Below are positions 1-5,336 of a stretch of 6,696 nucleotides of DNA, one piece after another. Location of the stretch: NCBI GenBank assembly GCA_041657845.1, contig JBBABD010000040.1, positions 1-6,696 of the forward strand, read 5' to 3'. A program made the position numbers and the translations under genes. Source of the DNA: Parcubacteria group bacterium (lineage in GTDB: Bacteria; Patescibacteriota; Minisyncoccia; Moranbacterales; JAKLHP01). Positions within the stretch are counted from its first letter, which is position 1, and each line of letters begins with the position of its first letter. Under the pieces are notes generated by a model. That model was not told the origin of the DNA and ran no database searches. It saw only the letters and a program-made list of their open reading frames with translations.

Positions 1-57
1 ATTTAATTAAAATCAGCTAGATTAAAATCTTCTAAGAATATAAGGGGTTAGAGAAGA

Positions 58-600
58 ATGAATAGAAAAATAAATTTGAAAAGATACGCTTTATATCTTT
101 TTCGTTGGCAGCTTTCAACTCCGATAATGACGCCAGTCACTTTATATTTTGGCGCAACTATCAAGGGCGTCGTTGCGGCCAATCTCATTGGCGGACTTAT
201 TTTTTTCTGGATCGACAAATATATATTTAGTTCCGATAGGTCGGATATTTTTCGAAAATATCTTTTTTATCTCGGAAGATGGCAGTTAACTTCGATTACT
301 CTTTACCCCTGTTTGCTATTATTCGGTTCAGGCTTGTCTGGAGTGATCGCAGGGAATTTTATTGGCGGATTAATTTTCTTCTGGGTGGATAAATATATTT
401 TTTCCGACAAAATAGTTCCGACTTATTGGGAGATTGTGGAAAAATCGACTTGCTATGATTGTGGGAAAATGGGAAGAGGATATCGCATTGTTAAAGCAAA
501 AAATTACGATAAAACAAAAGACAAGGAACCGCAATATCGCTGTGAAGAATGCTCTGCCAGAAAAACAGAAGAACTTCGGCAAAGAGGGCTTGCAATTTAG
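58..600 (+). CDS. Membrane protein with duplicated two-helix unit and C-terminal four-Cys zinc-ribbon-like tail
   Basis: I cannot name this gene. The 180-residue product has two homologous halves: residues about 9-59 and 66-117 share the order aromatic-RWQL, a hydrophobic stretch with LYFG or LLFG, GV-A-N-IGGLIFFW, then DKYIFS. Each half predicts two membrane helices, so four in all. The tail (118-180) is soluble and charged, with CxxC at 132/135 and CxxC at 162/165, about 26 residues apart, which fits a zinc-binding ribbon. From memory, Parcubacteria carry related small proteins with a similar tail (DCGK...KAKNYDKTKDK...CEEC), often with a single helix pair; that is recollection, not a search. 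ATG at 58 is the earliest start, since an in-frame TAG lies at 49-51. A weak purine stretch (AAGGGG, AGAGAAG) precedes it. A terminator follows, so it is probably transcribed separately from secA. Function unknown. Confidence 0.85.
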   Translation: MNRKINLKRYALYLFRWQLSTPIMTPVTLYFGATIKGVVAANLIGGLIFFWIDKYIFSSDRSDIFRKYLFYLGRWQLTSITLYPCLLLFGSGLSGVIAGNFIGGLIFFWVDKYIFSDKIVPTYWEIVEKSTCYDCGKMGRGYRIVKAKNYDKTKDKEPQYRCEECSARKTEELRQRGLAI

Positions 601-643
601 AATCCCGCGAATATCATAAAAAATAACATGTAACAGCAATTTT

Positions 644-671
644 AGCTTCTTTGACCAAGGAGTTTTTTTTT
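644..671 (+). terminator. Probable intrinsic terminator after the membrane-protein gene
   Basis: CTTCTT (646-651) pairs with AAGGAG (657-662), including one G-U pair, around the loop TGACC. AG at 644-645 can extend the stem into the U-run. Nine T follow at 663-671. The stem is short and AU-rich, so it may be weak, but the long T-run directly after it is the classic arrangement. It separates the upstream gene from secA. Confidence 0.55.
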
Positions 672-698
672 GATAAGCTATAGTAAGCTAAATTTAAC
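670..698 (+). promoter_or_regulatory. Possible secA promoter
   Basis: TTGATA (670-675) lies 17 bases before TTTAAC (693-698), a modest match to sigma70 boxes. The spacer holds two copies of TAAGCTA (674-680 and 684-690), 10 bases apart. Downstream is a perfect 14-base AT palindrome (711-724). No Shine-Dalgarno sequence lies between it and the ATG at 738; the leader just before the start is almost pure A/T. The -10 box is weak, so this is tentative. Confidence 0.3.
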
Positions 699-737
699 AT
701 GAAAAGCTTCAAATATTAATATTTTTGATTTTTTATT

Positions 738-3389
738 ATGTCCATATTCAAGAAAATTTTTGGCTCAAATGAGAGGGAAGTCGGAAAACTTCAGCCGATT
801 GTCGATGCAGTCAATTCTTTTGAGCCAGCTATATCAAAATTATCCGATGAAGAACTGAAAAGTAAGACGGGGGATTTGAGAAAGAGATTCGAGAGCGGAG
901 AAACTCTGGACAATCTGCTCCCGGAAGCTTTTGCAGTTGTCCGCGAAGCGGCCAAAAGAATAATAAACGAAAGGCATTTCAATGTCCAGATTATTGGAGG
1001 AATCGTTCTTCATCAAGGAAAAATTGCTGAAATGAAGACTGGAGAAGGAAAAACATTGACCTCGACGCTGCCGATGTATCTCAATGCGCTCACAGGGAAA
1101 GGAGTGCATATTGTGACAGTGAATGATTATCTGGCCAAACGAGATTGCAATTGGATGGGATCAATTTTTCATTTTCTTGGAATTTCTACGGCTTGCATTA
1201 TCCATGATCATTCATATCGCTATGAACCGAAGATTGTTGATGCCAATGAAGCGAATATAGAGATGGAAAATCTGGTTGAGATATCAAGACGCGAGGCTTA
1301 TGCATCGGACATTACTTACGGAACCAACAATGAATTCGGATTTGATTATCTTCGCGATAATATGGTGCAAAGTTTTGATCAAATGGCTCAACGCGAGTTA
1401 AACTATGCTATTGTCGATGAAGTAGATTCTATTCTCATTGATGAAGCCAGAACCCCGCTTATTATTTCTGCTCCGGATATGGAGTCAACTAAGCTTTATC
1501 AAAAGTTTGCGCAAATCGTCCCAAGACTCAAAGAAAAAGATGATTATGAAGTAGATGAGAAAATGAAATCGGTAATTCTTACTGAAGCGGGAATTGCTAA
1601 AGTGGAACAACTGTTGGGAGTGGGAAATATTTATGAGCCGGGAAAAATAAGTTATGTTCACAATCTTGAACAATCGCTCAAAGCTCACGTGCTTTTTAAA
1701 TTAGACAAGGATTATGTCGTGAAAGACGGAAACGTGATTATTGTTGACGATTTTACCGGACGGCTTATGGAAGGAAGGCGCTATAGCGAAGGACTCCATC
1801 AAGCAATCGAAGCCAAAGAAGGCGTGGAAGTGCAAAAAGAATCAAGAACTTTGGCAACGATTACTTTTCAAAATTATTTTCGAATGTACAACAAACTTTC
1901 TGGAATGACCGGAACGGCAATTACCAGTGCGGAAGAATTTTTCAAAGTATATAAATTAGATGTGGTGGAAATTCCAACCAACAAACCGATGGTTAGAAAA
2001 GATCTTTCCGATATGGTGTATAAAACCGAAAAAGGAAAATTTAATGCTATCGTAGAAAGAATAAAAGAAGCAAGCAGAGCCGGACAGCCGCTTCTAGTGG
2101 GAACAATTGCCATTGAAAAATCGGAATATTTAAGCGCTTTACTTCAAAGAGAAGGAATAAGTCATAGCGTTTTAAACGCCAAACAGCATGAAAAGGAAGC
2201 TCTCATTATCACTAACGCCGGCCAAAAAGGAGCTGTGACCATTGCAACCAATATGGCGGGTCGTGGAACCGACATTAAGCTTGGAGAAGGCGTCAGAGAG
2301 GTTGGAGGGCTGTATATAATCGGCACAGAGCGCCATGAGGCCAGGCGCATCGATAATCAGCTTCGAGGACGCGCAGGACGCCAGGGAGACCCGGGAGTGT
2401 CCCAATTTTATGTTTCTCTGGAAGATGAACTGATGCGCAGGTTTGGCGGAGATAAGATGAAAGGAATGATGGATAGATTGGGACTTCCTGAGGATCAACC
2501 GATTCAGAACTCGATTATTTCCAAAACCATTGAAAATGCCCAGAACAAAATAGAGGGATATAATTTCGATATCCGAAAACATGTTTTAGATTATGATGAC
2601 GTAATGAACAAGCAAAGGGAAGTTGTTTACAAAAAACGGAAAGAAATTTTGGAAAAAGAAAATATTAAGAGCGAGCTCAATGATGACATCTCTGAAGAAA
2701 TTGAAAGGTTAGTATCCTTCCATACGGCTGGCGATGAATATGATTGGAATTTTGATGATCTATTCTTTGAGGTTAATAATATTTTTTCGATAGCTGAAGA
2801 CAGCAGAAAACAGCTCGATATTATAAAAGAAGACAAAGCAAAAAATGAAATCGAAAAAAGAGGAGTTTTGCATGAATATCTTATGGATTTAGCCAAAAGC
2901 GCTTACGGGCAGAAAGAAAAAGAAATTGGCGATGAAAATATGCGCCGGGTGGAAAAAATGATTACACTTCAGACGATAGATACTCTTTGGATGAATCATC
3001 TGGACGAAATTGATTATCTTCGGGAAGGAATCGGACTTCGAGGATATGGACAGCGCGATCCGCTTATTGAATACAAACGCGAAGCTTTCAGCTTATTTTC
3101 CAATCTAATGGAAAAAATCCGTTCTACCGTCGTCCACACAATTTTCCGAATTCAGGCAACTCCGATAAATCAAATGCAAACAGAAGAAAGGAAAAATTTA
3201 CAATTTAAAGGCGCCGATTCTGATGCCCAGCAATTTGCCAGCGCTAAACAGATGCAAAGTTCAGAAGGCGGTTCTCCTCAAAAAGAGGAAGTCAAACAGA
3301 AACCGATTATTAACGATGACAAAATCGGAAGAAACGACCCCTGCCCATGCGGAAGCGGTAAAAAATATAAGAAGTGCTGTGGAAAATAA
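738..3389 (+). CDS. secA: Protein translocase subunit SecA
   Basis: SecA is the ATPase that drives preproteins through the SecYEG channel at the inner face of the plasma membrane. The 883-residue product is full length (E. coli about 901, B. subtilis about 841). Visible in order: N-terminal helix MSIFKKIFG; Walker A TGEGKT (101-106); TYGTNNEFGFDYLRDNM (193-209); Walker B DEVD (227-230) followed by SILIDEARTPLIIS; the preprotein cross-linking region, roughly 235-370; LSGMTGTA (387-394); second nucleotide-binding fold with TNMAGRGTDIKL (504-515) and the arginine-finger motif GRAGRQGDPG (544-553); helical scaffold with LDYDDVMNKQRE (617-628) and TLWMNHLDEIDYLREGIGLRGY (749-770, conserved core); a low-complexity linker (about 812-862); and a C-terminal zinc motif with Cys 869, 871, 880 and 881, which in known SecA contacts SecB or the ribosome/membrane. 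An extra stretch at about 157-180 separates two conserved blocks. The start has no Shine-Dalgarno sequence but gives the typical SecA N-terminus. Confidence 0.98.
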   Translation: MSIFKKIFGSNEREVGKLQPIVDAVNSFEPAISKLSDEELKSKTGDLRKRFESGETLDNLLPEAFAVVREAAKRIINERHFNVQIIGGIVLHQGKIAEMKTGEGKTLTSTLPMYLNALTGKGVHIVTVNDYLAKRDCNWMGSIFHFLGISTACIIHDHSYRYEPKIVDANEANIEMENLVEISRREAYASDITYGTNNEFGFDYLRDNMVQSFDQMAQRELNYAIVDEVDSILIDEARTPLIISAPDMESTKLYQKFAQIVPRLKEKDDYEVDEKMKSVILTEAGIAKVEQLLGVGNIYEPGKISYVHNLEQSLKAHVLFKLDKDYVVKDGNVIIVDDFTGRLMEGRRYSEGLHQAIEAKEGVEVQKESRTLATITFQNYFRMYNKLSGMTGTAITSAEEFFKVYKLDVVEIPTNKPMVRKDLSDMVYKTEKGKFNAIVERIKEASRAGQPLLVGTIAIEKSEYLSALLQREGISHSVLNAKQHEKEALIITNAGQKGAVTIATNMAGRGTDIKLGEGVREVGGLYIIGTERHEARRIDNQLRGRAGRQGDPGVSQFYVSLEDELMRRFGGDKMKGMMDRLGLPEDQPIQNSIISKTIENAQNKIEGYNFDIRKHVLDYDDVMNKQREVVYKKRKEILEKENIKSELNDDISEEIERLVSFHTAGDEYDWNFDDLFFEVNNIFSIAEDSRKQLDIIKEDKAKNEIEKRGVLHEYLMDLAKSAYGQKEKEIGDENMRRVEKMITLQTIDTLWMNHLDEIDYLREGIGLRGYGQRDPLIEYKREAFSLFSNLMEKIRSTVVHTIFRIQATPINQMQTEERKNLQFKGADSDAQQFASAKQMQSSEGGSPQKEEVKQKPIINDDKIGRNDPCPCGSGKKYKKCCGK

Positions 3390-3422
3390 AAATCCCCTGC
3401 AGCATTTTATTGCATACAGGGG
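3381..3422 (-). terminator. Intrinsic terminator of the minus-strand RNA, abutting the secA stop
   Basis: CCCCTG (3394-3399) pairs with CAGGGG (3417-3422); GCA (3402-3404) and TGC (3411-3413) can extend the stem inside. On the minus strand the stem is followed by ATTTTTATTTT, the U-rich tract of an intrinsic terminator. On the plus strand the stem is followed by TGTTGAAAA, so it is a poor terminator for secA, though it may still protect that mRNA's 3' end. The U-tract overlaps the secA stop codon (3387-3389), so the two transcripts converge tail to tail. Confidence 0.7.
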
Positions 3423-3570
3423 TGTTGAAAACCGCAAGAATTACGTCAGAATTGGCTGTACTCATATGTTTTGAGTATATAACCTTCTGACTCTTGCGGG
3501 AGCCTAATCCGATTTCTCCTCATTGTTAATTGAGAGAAGGCGGAGATGCGGCTCACATCTCCAGCTGGAT
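3384..3570 (-). ncRNA. Candidate structured small RNA, family not recognised
   Basis: Read on the minus strand from about 3570 to 3384 (about 185 bases), the sequence folds into a chain of stems. Stem 1 pairs 3556-3562 with 3542-3548 (7 perfect pairs, 7-base loop). Stem 2 pairs 3534-3538 with 3514-3518. The loop of stem 1 (3550-3554) is complementary to 3500-3504, giving a possible 5-pair pseudoknot that encloses stem 2. Stem 3 is long: 3492-3499 with 3432-3439, then after a one-sided 5-base bulge 3485-3491 with 3445-3451, then 3483-3484 with 3454-3455, and tip 3472-3477 with 3459-3464. A terminator hairpin follows. The minus strand is preferred because both a promoter and a T-run terminator sit correctly on it, and neither does on the plus strand. 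I see no tmRNA, RNase P, SRP or 6S hallmarks, and no gene follows on this strand. Ends are estimates. Confidence 0.6.
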
Positions 3571-3581
3571 AAATTTATAAT
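3552..3581 (+). promoter_or_regulatory. Possible plus-strand promoter for the DUF1653-Nudix genes
   Basis: A perfect TATAAT lies at 3576-3581, with CTCACA (3552-3557, 4 of 6 matches) 18 bases upstream. Transcription would start near 3588, leaving a leader of about 48 bases before the ATG at 3636. The leader contains the small hairpin CTTATT/AATAAG (3605-3619). The -10 box is almost superimposed on the minus-strand -10 box (3577-3582), so the two promoters could not be occupied together. Confidence 0.4.
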
Positions 3582-3604
3582 ATCAAATTTATTTAAAATA
3601 TCAA
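3577..3604 (-). promoter_or_regulatory. Sigma70-type promoter for the minus-strand RNA
   Basis: On the minus strand, TTGATA (3604-3599) and TATTAT (3582-3577) are separated by 16 bases. Each box differs from consensus at one position. Transcription would begin near 3570, just before the first stem of the RNA. The surroundings are very A/T rich, which raises the chance of false boxes; correct placement relative to the structure and the terminator is the main support. Confidence 0.55.
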
Positions 3605-3635
3605 CTTATTAAAAATAAGATCATAGAAATAATGT

Positions 3636-3848
3636 ATGCTTAGAATTGGAAAATATCAGCATTATAAAGGAAAGCTTTATGAAGTTATCGTAATTGCAAC
3701 TCACAGTGAAACTCTGGAAAAATTAGTTGTGTATCAAGCAATGTATGGAAAGAAAAAATTATGGGCAAGACCATTTGATATGTTCAATGAAAGAGTTTTA
3801 ATAAAAGGGAAAAAGATCAAGAGATTTGAATTTATTTCAAAAAAATAA
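3636..3848 (+). CDS. DUF1653 family small protein
   Basis: This 70-residue protein matches the DUF1653 pattern as I know it: G-KYQHYKGKLYEVI near the N-terminus, ATHSETLEKLVVYQAMYG in the middle, then LWARPFDMF and a C-terminal IKRFEFI. The whole family domain is present at normal length. The biochemical role of DUF1653 is not established; the fold is predicted to be a small beta-rich domain and the protein is cytoplasmic, with no signal or membrane segment. No Shine-Dalgarno sequence is visible (the upstream bases read ATAGAAATAATGT). An ATG at 3632 is out of frame. It is the first gene of a same-strand group with three Nudix genes, 61 bases before the first, with a hairpin in between, so co-transcription is possible but could be partly interrupted. 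Confidence 0.88.
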   Translation: MLRIGKYQHYKGKLYEVIVIATHSETLEKLVVYQAMYGKKKLWARPFDMFNERVLIKGKKIKRFEFISKK

Positions 3849-3882
3849 TCTTACTACAGTATTACAGTATGCTGTAGCAAGA
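3849..3882 (+). repeat. Inverted repeat (hairpin) directly after the DUF1653 stop codon
   Basis: TCTT-A-CTACAGTAT (3849-3862) pairs with ATGCTGTAG-C-AAGA (3869-3882) around a 6-base loop, with one A/C mismatch and one G-U pair over 14 positions. It begins immediately after the stop codon. No T-run follows on either strand, so it is not a classic terminator. It may protect the 3' end, attenuate read-through into the Nudix genes, or bind a regulator. Confidence 0.6.
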
Positions 3883-3909
3883 TAATTAGTAGTATTGCGA
3901 TAAAAAAAT

Positions 3910-4323
3910 ATGGAAGAGAATAATTTTAAAAAAATTAAAGGATCAACTTTTATTCTTCAAAGAAAGGACGAAAAAATATTAATGCAATTGAGGGACGGTA
4001 AATCAAAGCACTATCCGAATATGTGGTGTTTTCCCGGCGGAAGAGGGGAAAAAGGAGAAAAGATAAAAGATACAATTGCAAGAGAGGCAAAAGAAGAGTT
4101 CAATATTGATTTAAAATTGCAGAATTGCAAGTTGATAGCGAAATATAGCCTTCCCTACGTACCTATAACTGATTACGTATTTTTATGCAAGATTGATGAA
4201 GATCAAAAAACAAAGTTGCGTGAAGGCGCTAAAATGCAGTGGATGAGCATTAAGGAAATTAGAAAACTTAAACTAGGTTTTGGACAAGAAATCATAATGC
4301 CCTATTTATTAAAAAATTTATAA
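3910..4323 (+). CDS. Nudix hydrolase, MutT-like
   Basis: Nudix enzymes hydrolyse nucleoside diphosphates linked to another group, using Mg2+ held by the Nudix box. In this 137-residue protein the box runs from G44 to I66: G44, five residues, E50, seven residues, R58-E59, then E62-E63, preceded by WCFPGG. The usual glycine near the end of the box is Asn65; the catalytic arginine and glutamates are intact, so activity is still expected. Upstream, TFILQRKDEKILMQLRDGKS resembles the first strands of MutT-type proteins that act on (d)NTPs, but the substrate cannot be read from sequence. It is cytoplasmic, with no signal peptide. No Shine-Dalgarno sequence precedes the ATG (GATAAAAAAAT). The next Nudix gene starts only 4 bases after the stop, which supports an operon. 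Confidence 0.93.
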   Translation: MEENNFKKIKGSTFILQRKDEKILMQLRDGKSKHYPNMWCFPGGRGEKGEKIKDTIAREAKEEFNIDLKLQNCKLIAKYSLPYVPITDYVFLCKIDEDQKTKLREGAKMQWMSIKEIRKLKLGFGQEIIMPYLLKNL

Positions 4324-4327
4324 TTTT

Positions 4328-4750
4328 ATGGAAGAAAATAGACCAAGAATCGGAATCGGCGTAATGATTTTTAAGAATGGGAAAATTTTGCTGGGAAAAA
4401 GAAAGGGTTCTCATGGAGAAGGAGAGTATGCTTTTCCGGGCGGGCATTTGGAATATATGGAATCAATTGAGGAAGGCGCGCTTCGAGAATTAGCGGAAGA
4501 ATGCGGAATAAAAATAAAAAATCTGAGATTTCAATTTGTGGCTAATGTAAGGAAATATAAGCCCAAGCATTATATTCATTTTGGAATGGTGGCCGATTGG
4601 AAAAGCGGAGAACAGAAAATATTAGAGCCAGACAAGATGGAAAGCTGGAATTGGCATAGCTTGAATAAATTGCCGAAACCCATGTTTGAATTCTGCAAGC
4701 TGGCGGTAAAAAGTTATAAAACTAAAGATAATTATTTTGATAATTTATGA
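4328..4750 (+). CDS. Nudix hydrolase, NUDT15/MTH2-like
   Basis: The 140-residue protein has a complete Nudix box from G39 to I61 (E45, R53-E54, E57-E58, G60). Around it are features I associate with the NUDT15/MTH2 group: GIGVMIF at the start, LLGKRKGSHGEGEYAFPGGHLE before and into the box, a central HYIHFGMVADW, and EPDKMESWNWHSLNKLP near the C-terminus. Members of that group hydrolyse nucleoside triphosphates and modified forms, so pool sanitation is a reasonable inference; the substrate is not proven. The first four residues (MEEN) are the same as in the preceding Nudix protein, but the rest is clearly divergent, so this is not a recent tandem copy. Its TGA stop overlaps the next gene's ATG as ATGA, implying translational coupling. 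No Shine-Dalgarno sequence is seen. Confidence 0.94.
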   Translation: MEENRPRIGIGVMIFKNGKILLGKRKGSHGEGEYAFPGGHLEYMESIEEGALRELAEECGIKIKNLRFQFVANVRKYKPKHYIHFGMVADWKSGEQKILEPDKMESWNWHSLNKLPKPMFEFCKLAVKSYKTKDNYFDNL

Positions 4751-5223
4751 TCGCGTTTGAAAAATCAGTCGGAGCAGTGATTTTTAGAAAAAAAGATAAT
4801 AATATTTTTTATCTTCTGCTTGATTATGGAAAAATGAAAAATGGAAATGATTATTGGGGTTTTGTGAAAGGACACACAGAAAAAGGCGAGACTGAAGAAG
4901 AAACGATGCGTCGGGAAGTCTTTGAAGAAACCGGAATATCTAATTTAAAAATGATTTCTGATTTCTGTGAAAATAATCGCTATTTTTATCGCGCTTCTGG
5001 AGAAGAAAAAAAAGAGAGAAAGAGAAACGGGCGAAAAACATTGATTGCAAAAAAAGCAGTATTTCTTTTGGCGGAAACAAAATCAGAAAATGTCAGACTC
5101 TCTGATGAGCATATTGATTTTGTTTGGCTTCCATTTGAAGAGGCACTAAAGCAGTTAACCTATAAAAGTTCCCAAAAAACCCTTGAAAAAGCCGATAGAT
5201 TTCTTGAAAAAAGTTTATGCTAG
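4747..5223 (+). CDS. Nudix hydrolase, probable Ap4A (bis(5'-nucleosyl)-tetraphosphatase) type
   Basis: The 158-residue protein starts with SVGAVIFRKKDNNIFYLLL, then WGFVKGHTEKGE leading into a perfect Nudix box from G42 to I64 (E48, R56-E57, E60-E61, G63). The WxFxKGHxExGE lead-in and the later LSDEHIDFVWLPFEEALKQL (conserved core, about 127-146) are typical of asymmetric Ap4A hydrolases (NUDT2-like), which cleave diadenosine tetraphosphate to ATP and AMP. A lysine/arginine-rich segment at about 83-103 (EEKKERKRNGRK) sits where this family is usually shorter, before KKAVFLLAE. The start overlaps the previous stop by four bases (ATGA), which makes it the third member of an operon. Specificity for Ap4A, another dinucleotide or RNA 5' ends cannot be settled from sequence. 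Confidence 0.93.
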   Translation: MIAFEKSVGAVIFRKKDNNIFYLLLDYGKMKNGNDYWGFVKGHTEKGETEEETMRREVFEETGISNLKMISDFCENNRYFYRASGEEKKERKRNGRKTLIAKKAVFLLAETKSENVRLSDEHIDFVWLPFEEALKQLTYKSSQKTLEKADRFLEKSLC

Positions 5224-5239
5224 ACTAAAAATAGCAGTT

Positions 5240-5268
5240 TTGACTTTATGCCTATTTTGGGTTATTAT
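5240..5268 (+). promoter_or_regulatory. Sigma70-type promoter for mreB
   Basis: TTGACT (5240-5245) and TATTAT (5263-5268) are spaced by 17 bases, each one mismatch from consensus: the best-looking promoter in the window. Transcription would begin near 5275 and leave a leader of about 60 bases before the mreB ATG at 5337. The leader has no canonical Shine-Dalgarno site; the nearest purine patch, AGG at 5322-5324, is 12 bases upstream and followed by a T-run. Confidence 0.6.
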
Positions 5269-5298
5269 TAACGAACCTTAAAACAAAAACAAAATAGG
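5251..5298 (+). repeat. Inverted repeat overlapping the mreB promoter
   Basis: CCTATTTTG (5251-5259) is the exact reverse complement of CAAAATAGG (5290-5298). Just inside, GGTT (5260-5263) can pair with AACC (5274-5277). The left arm lies within the promoter spacer and the right arm in the early transcript. Read as RNA from the Nudix operon it could be a weak terminator, followed by only four T after GG. Read as DNA it could be an operator bracketing the -10 box. I cannot choose between these. Confidence 0.5.
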
Positions 5299-5336
5299 GG
5301 TTTTAGAAACCATAATGAGTTAGGTTAGTTTTTTTT

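Noticed and set aside
6..29. Direct repeat ATTAAAATC (6-14 and 21-29) before the first gene
   Set aside because: A 9-base repeat in very AT-rich DNA at the window edge is not distinguishable from chance; a TATAAG at 39-44 has no -35 partner, so no promoter is called.
370..639. Minus-strand frame across the first gene and its terminator
   Set aside because: It is antisense to the cysteine tail of a convincing gene and has no domain or promoter signal.
2172..2582. 136-residue minus-strand reading frame inside secA
   Set aside because: It is antisense to highly conserved SecA motifs; no recognisable domain; explained by codon bias of the real gene.
3223..3474. 83-residue plus-strand reading frame overlapping the end of secA
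   Set aside because: It lies in another frame of the conserved SecA tail and then runs through the structured RNA region; its product resembles no family and is a shadow frame.
3446..3523. 25-codon minus-strand frame (ATG to TGA) inside the small RNA
   Set aside because: It has no ribosome site and coincides with strong stems; a frame of this length is expected by chance. A dual-function RNA is possible but unsupported.
3390..3580. tRNA, tmRNA, RNase P, SRP RNA or 6S RNA in the secA-DUF1653 gap
   Set aside because: No T-arm, CCA end, SRP GGAA loop context, RNase P core or 6S-type closing stem was found by eye; covariance models were not run.
4328..5223. TGA as a sense codon (Gracilibacteria-type code)
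   Set aside because: The TGA ending the second Nudix gene comes at the normal family length and overlaps the next start as ATGA in a different frame, consistent with a real stop.
3910..5223. Nudix trio as a recent tandem duplication
   Set aside because: Outside the Nudix box the proteins are dissimilar and each resembles a different subfamily.
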